From contig JAFDEE010000014.1 in the NCBI GenBank assembly GCA_019310525.1, positions 1-44,547 of the forward strand: a DNA stretch of 44,547 nt, in the 5' to 3' direction. This DNA comes from Deltaproteobacteria bacterium (lineage in GTDB: Bacteria; Desulfobacterota; DSM-4660; Desulfatiglandales; HGW-15). Under the pieces are notes generated by a model. It searched no databases. It was not told the origin of the DNA and saw only the letters and a program-made list of their open reading frames with translations. Position numbers and translations under genes: made by a program. Shown here one piece after another: positions 1 through 8,187 of the stretch. Position 1 is the first letter of the stretch; every line of letters begins with the position of its first letter.

Positions 1-110
1 TCAAGGTCAAGGAAGGCGAAGATTTTAACCACAGGAATACATTGAAGTATTTCGAGGATTAAAATCTGAGCCTGACGCAGAGATTGGGCAAAAGGGCCAT
101 TTATGGATGG
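1..110. repeat. Interspersed repeat copy A (left end outside the window)
   Basis: Bases 2-30 match 18954-18982 at 28 of 29 positions (CAAGGTCAAGGAAGGCGA followed by a conserved TTTTAACC). The copy ends at 97-110 with CCATTTATGGATGG, the inverse complement of the CCATCC(A/C)... ends seen at 11875 and 18929. No open reading frame of note lies inside. I read it as one unit of a small non-coding interspersed repeat; its left terminus would lie just before the window. Confidence 0.6.
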
Positions 111-228
111 GCACGAATTACAAAAATGCATATCTGCGGTACACCTTACAAGGGAAATCCCGCTGCTTGTCGTCCCGTAGCCGTGACGAAGGCGGAAGAT
201 GGGAAAAAAGGGGCCATTTATGGTTAGG
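111..228. repeat. Interspersed repeat copy B (partial, adjoining copy A)
   Basis: The stretch from about 166 to 224 (CCGTAGCCGTGACGAAGGCG, then GGAAGATG, an A-run and CCATTTATGG) closely resembles 12043-12099 in the mmdB-mcmA1 spacer. It ends at 214-228 with a slightly altered terminus (CCATTTATGG then TTAGG). It directly follows copy A, so the two may be tandem units or two halves of a compound element. Confidence 0.55.
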
Positions 229-401
229 CGCTCACTAGATTTTATCCCAGGGGCATAGGGATCTTTAGGAATTATATTGTCCTCTGGTGCACAAAAAAGC
301 AGTGGTTGGAAACCGGGGGGTGGGTTTTTTTGGGGGAAAAGAGGGGGAGTAGAAGAAAGGGTTTTTGAAACTCAAGTGTGATACACGGGATCAGCCATCC
401 C
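229..401. other. Gene-free spacer downstream of rng
   Basis: This stretch follows the repeat copies and runs to the rng stop codon. It contains G-rich and T/A-rich runs (for example at 316-340) and a very short inverted repeat GGTT-GGA-AACC around 303-313. There is no convincing hairpin with a U-tract for rng on the minus strand. I see no gene in it. Confidence 0.5.
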
Positions 402-1934
402 TCAGTCACTGATTTCGTATTGTTCCATATGGAGGTGATCCCTGGGGAGGATAACGATCCGCCTGCCAAGCCGCCTTTCGAGATCCAGGATCGATTCCTG
501 CTCCTCTTCCTTGAGAACATGGTCGATCTCCGGATTCACCTCCACCACGATCTTGTCACCAAGCTCCCGGCACGTATTCTCACGTTCCAGGTCCCGAAAT
601 ATCTCATAACAAATCGTCCGCTTGGATTTCAGCACCCCCCTTCCTTCGCAATACCAGCAGGGCTCGGTGAGCAGTCGATTCAGGTTTTCACGGGTCCGTT
701 TCCGGGTCATTTCGATCAGCCCCAGCTCCGACATTTTGAGGATATGGGTCTTGGCCTTGTCCTTGCTCAAGGCCCCCTTCAAAGCCATGAAGACCTTCTC
801 CCGATCCGTGGGCTTTTCCATGTCGATGAAATCAATCACGATCAATCCACCGATATTCCTCAACCGCAATTGATAGGCGATTTCTTTCACCGCCTCGAGG
901 TTCGTCTTCAGGATGGTCTCTTCCAGGTTCCTTTTCCCCACGTAGCTCCCGGTATTCACATCGACGGCCGTGAGGGCCTCCGTCAATTCAATTACGATAT
1001 ATCCTCCTGATTTCAACCATATTTTCTTTTCAAGTGCCCGAGAGATCTCCATTTCTATGCCGAAGGAGTCAAACACGGGCTCCTCTCCCTCGTATAGCTC
1101 CACTGAATACCTCAGCCTTGGGGCGAAGGTCTCAATGAAGTCCATGACGGCATCGTACTCCTCCCTGGAATCGATGATCAATCGATCTACCTCGTAAGTG
1201 AACAGGTCCCTCACGGCCCTCAGGGAAATGGACAAATCCTTGTAAATCAAGCCGGGAGCGGTCTGTTTCGACATCCTTTCCTGGATATCTGCCCAGAGTT
1301 TCAAGAGGAAGTCCATTTCGGATTTCAATTTCTTCCGGTCGGCACCCTCGCTGACCGTCCTGACGATAAATCCGAGATGGTTGGGACGGATTTCATGTAC
1401 GAGACGCCTGAGTCTTTCCCTTTCCTCCTGGTCTTCGATCCGCCTGGAAACCCCCACGTGGTTGACCGTAGGCATCAAGACGAGGTGCCTGCCGGGAAGG
1501 GAGATGTGAGAGGTAAGTCTGGCCCCCTTTGTTCCGATGGGCTCCTTGGCTATTTGGACCATGATGTCCTGCCCTTCACAAAGAAGATCCTCGATGTTGA
1601 AGGAGATACCGGCCAGGGTATCAGAGGCCTTGTGGAGGGGATCCTGGTGAGGGGATTCCTCGTTGAATCCATCACCCTGGAGCATGCTCCGTTCGATGTC
1701 GAGGAAATCCTTGTATACGTCTGACACGTAAAGGAAGGCACTTCGCTCCAGCCCGATATCCACGAAGGCGGCCTGCATTCCCGGCAAGACCCGGACCACC
1801 TTTCCCCGGTAGATATTTCCCATGAGTTCCTGGCCGGTCTTTCTTTCGATGTAAAGTTCGGCCACGACCCCGTTTTCCACAAGGGCGACCCGAGTTTCAT
1901 GGGGTCTTGTATTGATTACGAGTTCACTGGGCAT
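402..1934 (-). CDS. rng: Ribonuclease G (Rne/Rng family)
   Basis: Single-strand-specific endoribonuclease of the RNase E/G family, cytoplasmic, acting in 5'-end maturation of 16S rRNA and in mRNA decay. The N-terminal S1 domain carries GNIYRGKVVRVLPGMQAAFV followed by DIGLERSAFL. The two metal-binding aspartates sit in TAVDVNTG and IVIDFIDME, and the CWYC zinc-link cysteines are present near the C-terminus. The length, about 510 aa, is that of RNase G and lacks the RNase E scaffold tail. I chose the ATG at 1934 because the protein then begins MPSELVINTRPHETRVALVE, as family members do; a TTG at 1976, which has a better spaced GGAGG, would add 14 residues. The fused radical SAM gene lies just upstream, a common pairing, and probably shares its transcript. 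Confidence 0.95.
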   Translation of the reverse strand: MPSELVINTRPHETRVALVENGVVAELYIERKTGQELMGNIYRGKVVRVLPGMQAAFVDIGLERSAFLYVSDVYKDFLDIERSMLQGDGFNEESPHQDPLHKASDTLAGISFNIEDLLCEGQDIMVQIAKEPIGTKGARLTSHISLPGRHLVLMPTVNHVGVSRRIEDQEERERLRRLVHEIRPNHLGFIVRTVSEGADRKKLKSEMDFLLKLWADIQERMSKQTAPGLIYKDLSISLRAVRDLFTYEVDRLIIDSREEYDAVMDFIETFAPRLRYSVELYEGEEPVFDSFGIEMEISRALEKKIWLKSGGYIVIELTEALTAVDVNTGSYVGKRNLEETILKTNLEAVKEIAYQLRLRNIGGLIVIDFIDMEKPTDREKVFMALKGALSKDKAKTHILKMSELGLIEMTRKRTRENLNRLLTEPCWYCEGRGVLKSKRTICYEIFRDLERENTCRELGDKIVVEVNPEIDHVLKEEEQESILDLERRLGRRIVILPRDHLHMEQYEISD

Positions 1935-1993
1935 CGAACGATCGTCATCCTTCCTCCCGTGGGGCGGCCCGGTCAAGCAGCCAGCCTCCGATA

Positions 1994-4510
1994 TTAACCC
2001 ATGACTTGTCTCGTCTTCAATATCTTTATTTTCCTGAGGTCTTTATCTGAAAGGCGCAGGACCTCTTTCAGAATCTCTACAGGTTTGAGTTCCGGCCCCT
2101 CCGTATGACGGATCACCATCTTCATGCAGTTCGAGCCGATCCACTGCAAGGAATCCACCACTTTCCTTGCATCCACCATCCTATCTCCTTTGAGACCTTT
2201 TTTCTTCACCAGGAAACGATCCTGTTCCATGAAATGACGAAGATCCAATTCATTGATTTTCCACCCTTCGGTGGTTACCACATAGTGACTCTCCTTGAGC
2301 CGTTCCCGTTTCTTCAATCCCGTGATCTCCTCGATTCCCAGGATTTTCACACCGGCAGGAAGCTGCCCCTGAATCCTATCTCTCGCTTCCGGGTCGCACA
2401 TCTTGTCGTCCATGCAATGGATCACTACGGTTTCATGCAGGCTCTCCGTTCCCACGGGAAGTGCGGTAGTAAATGATATTTTCGGCATGGGATGATAGCC
2501 CTGGGAGTAAGCCATTTCAATTCCCGCTCTCTTGAATGCCCTTGTGAAGAGCCTCACCAGTTCCAGGTGACTCAGGAACCTGGCCTCGTCCGTCTTGGAA
2601 AAGGTGATCCGATAACTCTTTGGGACAAAACCGGGCCGCTCCCGGACTGCCCTTTCTTCGTGGAGAGAGGGAGTCCAGTTCGGAAAGAGAATGGGGTCCA
2701 CCCGCTCGTGATCGCATACCCCGCATTCCAGGCAACTTGAGCGGCAATCCGGCGTTCCCAGTTCCTGGAGGGCCCTCTTGTATTCTCTTTCGAGAAACCC
2801 CCTTTTCACTCCGGTTTGAATATGTTCCCAGGGGAAGACTTCGTCCATGGCCCTCTCCCGGTAAAGGTAGAAATCCGGGTCAAGGCCTGCTGCCTCCACG
2901 GCCTTCTCCCACACCTCCCTTTTGAAATGTTCTCCCCAGGCGTCGAATCGGGCCCCTGAACGCCAGGCCGAAACCAGGACCTCCGTGAGCCTCCTGTCTC
3001 CCCGGGAAAAGATTCCTTCCAGCCAGCTCATATCGGGTTGATTCCACTTAACCCTAACCCTTCGCTCGCGCTTAAAGGCCCGCTGGACCATTTCGATGCG
3101 CCTTCTCCCTTCCTCCAAGGAAATCTGGGGGACCCACATGAACGGGGTGTGTGATTTCGGCACGAAAAGGGCGATACTGATGTTCAATTGCGTCTTTTTC
3201 CCCTTGCCCCTGGCCATCCCAAGGACCTCCCTTGAGAGGCGAATGATATCCTCAACGTCTTCCTCTTCCTCTCCGGGCAACCCGACCATGAAGTACAGCT
3301 TGATCAGGCGCCACCCCGCCCGGTAGACCTCCCGGGCCGTGTCGAGAATCTCCTGGGTGGAAAGGCCCTTGTTGATGATGCGGCGCATGCGATCGTTCCC
3401 GGCCTCGGGCGCCAGGGTGAACCCTGTCTTCCTGACCCGCTTGATCTCTTCGAGCCATTGGGGGTCCAAGCTGTCCACCCTAAGAGAAGGGAAGCTCACC
3501 GCCACCTTGAAGCTCGATTGCTGATCCATAAGGGCCTTGAGGAGAGGTCCGATGGAACAATAGTCCCCGGTACTCAGGGAAAGCAGTGAGACTTCCTCGA
3601 ATCCTGTCAGTCGAAGTGCCTTCTCCGCACATTCCAAAATCTTGCCGGGCTCCCTCTCCCGAACGGGACGATAGATCATCCCCGCCTGGCAAAACCGGCA
3701 TCCGCGGGTGCAACCCCTCGCGATCTCGATCGCCAGCCGGTCATGGACCAGGGAGGTGAAGGGAACGACCTGGGCAACGGGGAAGGGATGGCGGTTAAGG
3801 TCCGGGACCAGGGCCTTTCGTACCTTTTCGAGTCCGGGGACTGCCGATTCGATACGGCGGACGGTTCCGCCCTGACGGTAATGAATCCGGAAGAAAGAAG
3901 GGACGTAAAGTCCCTGGATCCCTCTCAGGGCCTCGAGGATTTCCTCTTTACTCCTGACCCCGGACTTTTTCGCCTCCCTGACTCTCTCACAGATCTCTGG
4001 AAACGCTTCCTCTCCGTCCCCGATGAGTACTGCGTCAAACAAATGGGCTACCGGCTCGGGGTTGAAGCAGGCCGGCCCCCCCGCGATGACCAAAGGGAAG
4101 GGTTTTTCCCGGTCTTTTGTGAAGAAGGGAATCCGGGCCAGGTCCAGCATGGTGAGGACGTTGGAAAAGGAGAGCTCATGCTGAAGGCTGAATCCCAGGA
4201 TGTCAAAGACGAACAGGGGACGCCCGGTCTCCAGGGTGCATAAGGGGATATCCCGTTCCCTCAGCTCCTCCTCAAGGTCGATCCACGGGCAAAACACCCT
4301 CTCACAGGCCAACCACTCGTACCCGTTTAGGATATGATAAAGGATCCTCAATCCCATGTGGGACATTCCCACCTCGTACACATCGGGAAACGCCAAGGCC
4401 ACGGACAGTTCAACGGAATCGGGATCTTTTCGAACGGAATGGATTTCGTTCCCCAGGTACCTGCTGGGCCGGGTGATCGAAGAGAACCAACTCTGCTCCA
4501 GGAAATTCAT
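1994..4510 (-). CDS. Fused radical SAM protein (TIGR03960-type) with C-terminal DUF2344 domain
   Basis: An 838-residue two-part protein. The first part, about 600 residues, is a B12-binding-like/radical SAM domain of the TIGR03960 type. Its iron-sulfur cluster cysteines are C267, C271 and C274 in the motif CTRGCRFC; a second cysteine group (CRSSCLECGVC) lies around residue 605. The last part, about 200 residues, starting near SYRITFSKTDEARFLSHLEL, is the TIGR03936/DUF2344 domain. In many bacteria the two are separate adjacent genes. The substrate is not established; the steady association with RNase G suggests an RNA- or ribosome-related job, but that is inference. The ATG at 4510 has AAAGGA upstream. 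The gene ends 59 bases before the chosen rng start, so co-transcription with rng is likely. Confidence 0.9.
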   Translation of the reverse strand: MNFLEQSWFSSITRPSRYLGNEIHSVRKDPDSVELSVALAFPDVYEVGMSHMGLRILYHILNGYEWLACERVFCPWIDLEEELRERDIPLCTLETGRPLFVFDILGFSLQHELSFSNVLTMLDLARIPFFTKDREKPFPLVIAGGPACFNPEPVAHLFDAVLIGDGEEAFPEICERVREAKKSGVRSKEEILEALRGIQGLYVPSFFRIHYRQGGTVRRIESAVPGLEKVRKALVPDLNRHPFPVAQVVPFTSLVHDRLAIEIARGCTRGCRFCQAGMIYRPVREREPGKILECAEKALRLTGFEEVSLLSLSTGDYCSIGPLLKALMDQQSSFKVAVSFPSLRVDSLDPQWLEEIKRVRKTGFTLAPEAGNDRMRRIINKGLSTQEILDTAREVYRAGWRLIKLYFMVGLPGEEEEDVEDIIRLSREVLGMARGKGKKTQLNISIALFVPKSHTPFMWVPQISLEEGRRRIEMVQRAFKRERRVRVKWNQPDMSWLEGIFSRGDRRLTEVLVSAWRSGARFDAWGEHFKREVWEKAVEAAGLDPDFYLYRERAMDEVFPWEHIQTGVKRGFLEREYKRALQELGTPDCRSSCLECGVCDHERVDPILFPNWTPSLHEERAVRERPGFVPKSYRITFSKTDEARFLSHLELVRLFTRAFKRAGIEMAYSQGYHPMPKISFTTALPVGTESLHETVVIHCMDDKMCDPEARDRIQGQLPAGVKILGIEEITGLKKRERLKESHYVVTTEGWKINELDLRHFMEQDRFLVKKKGLKGDRMVDARKVVDSLQWIGSNCMKMVIRHTEGPELKPVEILKEVLRLSDKDLRKIKILKTRQVMG

Positions 4511-4704
4511 TTATCCGAATCCTTTCTTGGTAAGCGGAGAATGTACCACACTGCGTCCTACTCTCAAATCATGAAACAGACTTTGCCTTGAATCGAGGCC
4601 CATCCTCCGATCCCAAAAGGAGATCCTTGCAAAACGCCCGCTTTTGCATAAGCCTCAAGGTATCCGGGAATGGTCAGGTTCCGGAGACTGGCAGGGCGCT
4701 TTTA
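4511..4704. other. Spacer between the pilS-like gene and the radical SAM gene
   Basis: A gene-free spacer of 194 bases. It contains a perfect 7-bp inverted repeat, TGCAAAA (4628-4634) and TTTTGCA (4642-4648), with a GC-rich 7-base loop and no clear U-tract. It may be a weak terminator or nothing. No pilR-like gene fits here. Confidence 0.4.
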
Positions 4705-6414
4705 TCAGGAAAGTTTGGAGACGGTGAAGGGGAGGCGGATGATCACCTCAGCACCCCCCCCGGGGTGGTTTTTCCCGTGGACTTCCCCCTTCAGGCCCTC
4801 CACGATCCGCTTGACGATGGCCAGTCCGAGTCCTGAACCCTTCGCCTTTGTCGTATAGAAGGGGGTGAAGAGATTCTCAAGGGCCTCTTCCCTGAAACCC
4901 TCTCCCGTGTCCCGGATCACGATTTCCGCCATCTCCCGGTGACCCGAGGAGGGGTTTTCTGTGACGGTCTTCCCCGTTCGGACGAGAATGGTTCCGCCCT
5001 TGGGCATGGCCTCCACCGCATTCAAATAAAGATTCCAGAGGACCTGCTTGATCTGTTCGGGATCCGACTCGATACTCAGGGGCTCTGTCAGTTCGGTTTT
5101 CACCTGGACATGATCCTGCCATCTCTCGGTGTTTCGAAAAAGCTCAAGGGATTCCAGGATCAACTGATTCAGGTCCAGGCGTCGAAAATTGGCGGGTCTC
5201 GGCCTTGCGAAGAGGAGAAAATCACTGACCAGGGAATTGAGCCGGTTGATTTCCCTCAAGACGATATCCATCAGCCGTTGATGGATGCTGTCCCGCCCCA
5301 TCTCTTCCTTAAGCATCTGGACGGAGCCGCTGATGGAGGCCATCGGGTTTCTGATCTCATGGGCAATGCCGGCCGCCAATTCTCCGACCATGGCAAGGCC
5401 CTCCACCCTCTTCATCTCGTCCTCGATCTTGCGGATCTCAGTCATGTCCTGGATGACCAGGATCCGCCCCACCTCGCCTGCCTCGGAGAGGTGAAATGTG
5501 GAAACGGAGAGGCGAAGGAACCTTTCTTCTCCGTCCTTTCTCTTGAAGGGGAAATCGATGAAGCCGGGAGTAAAAGAAGTTTCGGAATCGCTCCGGCGGG
5601 TTTCCTCATTCAGAAGATCTCCCAGAACAGGCAGAACATCCCTGACGGGACGCCCGATGGATTCCCTTGCCGAAATGCCGAAAATGGCCTCCGCAGCAGG
5701 ATTGAAAAGGATCACCCTCCCCCGGTGATTCAGCGTGATCAGACCCGAGGTGATGCTGCGGATAATTCTTTCATTGAGGGCCTCCAACTTAAGGATATCA
5801 TTCTGCCGGGCCTTTAATTCGACACTGCCTTTTCTCACCTGCTCGGAGAGGAAGCTGGCCAGGAATGCCACAAGGTAAAATGCGGCGGAATTGACGAGAA
5901 TGGAATAGAAAATCTCCCCTTCCAGGTAGGCAGGGGGGGAAACCATCCGACTTCCAAAAGGATGGATGATTTCGTAATAATGGAGGGCGAGGAGGAGCCC
6001 GTAGAGAAGGCTGCTGGCCGTTGCGATGATGAGACCTCCTCTCCTGTACAGAAGCATGCAGGCATTGATGATGGTTAGGATATAGAGAAAAGAGAAGATG
6101 CTGTCCATGCCCCCGGTGGTGTAAATTATCGCGGTCACCAGCCCGGTATCGACCAGGAGCTGGACATAGGCCAGCCTGACGAGGGAGCGCAGGCGCTTCA
6201 GGAAAAGAATGTACCAGAAGGTGAGAAAATAAATGACTACGATGAGAAAATAATGGGAGGCCTGGATGGGGCCGAAATAAGTCTGGGTCTGCCTGATCTG
6301 CAGGAAGATGGAGGCACCCAACAGGAGGGTGACGAAAAGCACCCTCAAAAACATCAGTTTTTGAAGACGCCTCGCAATCTCCAATCGAGTAGTGTTTGGC
6401 GCTGTATCGCCCAT
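4705..6414 (-). CDS. pilS: PAS-domain sensor histidine kinase, PilS-like
   Basis: Membrane sensor kinase of a two-component system, 569 residues. The first 190 residues hold about six hydrophobic segments (around 20-40, 53-72, 82-98, 105-123, 127-145, 169-189), the typical PilS input module. A PAS domain follows at about 210-330 (SGLITLNHRGRVILFNPAAE). The HisKA box AAGIAHEIRNPMAS places the phosphorylated histidine at H352. The ATPase domain shows NLYLNAVEAM (N box), DTGEGF (G1) and GSGLGLAIVKRI (G2). It starts 12 bases after pilC ends and has a weak ribosome site, so translation probably depends on pilC. PilS usually phosphorylates PilR to switch on pilin genes, but no response regulator lies in this window. 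Another membrane NtrB-like kinase is the alternative. Confidence 0.85.
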   Translation of the reverse strand: MGDTAPNTTRLEIARRLQKLMFLRVLFVTLLLGASIFLQIRQTQTYFGPIQASHYFLIVVIYFLTFWYILFLKRLRSLVRLAYVQLLVDTGLVTAIIYTTGGMDSIFSFLYILTIINACMLLYRRGGLIIATASSLLYGLLLALHYYEIIHPFGSRMVSPPAYLEGEIFYSILVNSAAFYLVAFLASFLSEQVRKGSVELKARQNDILKLEALNERIIRSITSGLITLNHRGRVILFNPAAEAIFGISARESIGRPVRDVLPVLGDLLNEETRRSDSETSFTPGFIDFPFKRKDGEERFLRLSVSTFHLSEAGEVGRILVIQDMTEIRKIEDEMKRVEGLAMVGELAAGIAHEIRNPMASISGSVQMLKEEMGRDSIHQRLMDIVLREINRLNSLVSDFLLFARPRPANFRRLDLNQLILESLELFRNTERWQDHVQVKTELTEPLSIESDPEQIKQVLWNLYLNAVEAMPKGGTILVRTGKTVTENPSSGHREMAEIVIRDTGEGFREEALENLFTPFYTTKAKGSGLGLAIVKRIVEGLKGEVHGKNHPGGGAEVIIRLPFTVSKLS

Positions 6415-6425
6415 TGCACCGGCGA

Positions 6426-7634
6426 CTAACCCATTGCCGCGGCCATCTGGAAAATGGGCAGGTACATGGCGATCACCAGTCCTCCGATTGAACCGCCCAG
6501 GAAAACCATGAGAAGAGGTTCCAGCATGGAGGTCAAGGCGGCTACCGCGGCGTCCACCTCGTCGTCATAGAAATCGGCGATTTTGCCGAGCATGGTATCC
6601 AGGGCGCCGGTCGCCTCCCCCACGGAAATCATCTGGATCACCATGCCGGGGAAAATGTCGTTTTCAGAGAGGGGCTCCGCGATTGTCTGACCCTCCGCGA
6701 TGCTTCCTCGCACCTCGAGGATGATCTCCTCAAGGACCACGTTTCCAGAGGTCCTTGCCACGATATCCAGGGCGTCCAGGATCGGAACCCCGCTGGAAAT
6801 CATGGTTCCCAGGGTTCTCGTAAACCGGGCCACGGCCACCTTTTTAAGGAGCACCCCGAAAATGGGGAGTTTCAGGGCAAGAGCGTCCGTGACCTTCCGC
6901 CCTGACTTGGTGGCCCGGTACCTCTTAAAACCGTAAATAAGGGCTGCGATGGCCAAAATCAGCCAAATCACATTGCTCTTGACGAAGCGGCTCATGTTCA
7001 CCACAAGCTGTGTAGGGGCGGGCAGGCCTGCTCCGAAACTGGAGAACATGTCTTCAAAAACAGGTATCACGAAGATGAGGATAACCGCGATTACGATAAT
7101 GGCGATCGCCATGACCACGATCGGATAGGTCATAGCCCCCTTGATCTGGCCTTTGAGTTTTTGGGCCTTTTCAATATATTCAGCCAGTCTGCGGAGGATC
7201 GTATCCAGGATTCCACCCAGTTCACCCGCCGCCACAAGGTTGACATAAAGATCATCGAACACCTGGGGATGCTTCCGCATGGCATCAGCAAGGGTGGTTC
7301 CACTTTCCACATCCCTTGTAATCTCTTTCAATATTTTCTTAAAGGTGGAATTCTCCGCCTGTTCCGCCAAGATAGAAAGCCCTTGAACAAGTGGAAGGCC
7401 TGCATCGATCATGGTCGAAAACTGGCGGGTGAAAATGACCAGGTCTTTTGTCGTGACCTTCGGTTGGAGAAAAGAGATATTCTCAAAGAGATCCTTTGGT
7501 TTCGGTTTCAGTTTTTTGACGGTGAAATTGCGCTTTTTCAGTTGACTGAGCGCGATTTTCTCGTTGGCGGCCTCGATTTCTCCTTTTAATTTTCTTCCCT
7601 TCTTAGTTTCCGCGACCCACAGATATACCGGCAT
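6426..7634 (-). CDS. pilC: Type IV pilus inner-membrane platform protein PilC (GspF family)
   Basis: Polytopic inner-membrane protein that couples the assembly/retraction ATPases to the pilus shaft. At 402 residues it has the normal length. Two T2SS-F domains are visible: the first at about 68-190 with FTRQFSTMIDAGLPLVQGL, the second at about 270-395 with FTRTLGTMISSGVPILDAL. Three membrane helices are seen (about 168-190, 218-240 and 372-395). The start is supported by GAGGAGG a few bases upstream. It is the first gene after a near-consensus promoter and is followed by the pilS-like kinase. pilB and pilT, which often precede it, are absent; here pilC is divergent from the biotin-carrier gene. 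Confidence 0.93.
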   Translation of the reverse strand: MPVYLWVAETKKGRKLKGEIEAANEKIALSQLKKRNFTVKKLKPKPKDLFENISFLQPKVTTKDLVIFTRQFSTMIDAGLPLVQGLSILAEQAENSTFKKILKEITRDVESGTTLADAMRKHPQVFDDLYVNLVAAGELGGILDTILRRLAEYIEKAQKLKGQIKGAMTYPIVVMAIAIIVIAVILIFVIPVFEDMFSSFGAGLPAPTQLVVNMSRFVKSNVIWLILAIAALIYGFKRYRATKSGRKVTDALALKLPIFGVLLKKVAVARFTRTLGTMISSGVPILDALDIVARTSGNVVLEEIILEVRGSIAEGQTIAEPLSENDIFPGMVIQMISVGEATGALDTMLGKIADFYDDEVDAAVAALTSMLEPLLMVFLGGSIGGLVIAMYLPIFQMAAAMG

Positions 7635-7726
7635 TTGTATTCCTCCTCAGGCCCTTCCTGCAGGCCAAAGGCATTGGCTTTTACCCCACCCATCGGAAAT
7701 TTCTGACATTGGAAACTAAATTTTAC

Positions 7727-7755
7727 ATAATATACAAATATGTTTTTAATGTCAA
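7727..7755 (-). promoter_or_regulatory. Sigma-70 type promoter of pilC-pilS
   Basis: On the minus strand a -35 box TTGACA (7755-7750) is followed after exactly 17 bases by TATTAT (7732-7727). The interval is AT-rich. Transcription would start near 7720 and leave a leader of about 85 bases before pilC. Confidence 0.7.
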
Positions 7756-7843
7756 GGATGGTTATCCCCAACCCTCAGGCCTTGTGACTTGTCTCTCTCC
7801 CGCCCGGAGACTTCTTTGTTTCCGAGCTCTGGATCATTTCTTC

Positions 7844-7873
7844 TTGACAATTGAACCTCGTTCAGTGATATAA
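7844..7873 (+). promoter_or_regulatory. Candidate promoter of the biotin carrier / carboxyltransferase genes
   Basis: TTGACA at 7844-7849 is followed after 17-18 bases by GATATA/ATATAA (7867-7873). It points toward the GTG start at 7918 and is divergent from the pilC promoter. Confidence 0.55.
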
Positions 7874-7917
7874 GGAGCGCTTACGTCTCTATTTTATCAG
7901 CAAAGGAGGATTTTGTT

Positions 7918-8130
7918 GTGAGTGAAGTTACAGCTCCCATGGGTGGGAAAGTGCTGGATGTCAAGGTGAACGTGGGTGATACGGTCAATGAAGGCGACGA
8001 AGTACTGATACTTGAAGCCATGAAGATGGAATTGCCGGTTGTCGCGACGGCATCCGGGACCGTGAAGGAAATCAAGTGTAACAAGGGAGATGCCGTCGAA
8101 GCCGAGGCGGTTCTCATCGTCCTGGAATAG
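7918..8130 (+). CDS. mmdC: Minimal biotin carrier protein of a biotin-dependent decarboxylase (MmdC/GcdC-like)
   Basis: Seventy residues that amount to a bare biotinyl domain. The biotinylation motif EAMKME has its lysine at K36, and the flanking repeats GGKVLDVKVNVGDTV and SGTVKEIKCNKGDAV form the two half-barrels. The Pro/Ala-rich linker and N-terminal region found in larger carriers are missing. The GTG start at 7918 is preceded by AAAGGAGGA. The carboxyltransferase gene begins 57 bases downstream. No biotin carboxylase is near, which favours a role in a membrane decarboxylase, shuttling CO2 from the carboxyltransferase to the beta subunit, rather than in an ATP-dependent carboxylase. The exact assignment to methylmalonyl-CoA decarboxylase is inferred from the neighbouring genes. 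Confidence 0.85.
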   Translation: MSEVTAPMGGKVLDVKVNVGDTVNEGDEVLILEAMKMELPVVATASGTVKEIKCNKGDAVEAEAVLIVLE

Positions 8131-8187
8131 TTCGATCCAAATTTTATATACCGGCTCGTCAAAAACCTGTTTCTTGGAGGCTCCCCG

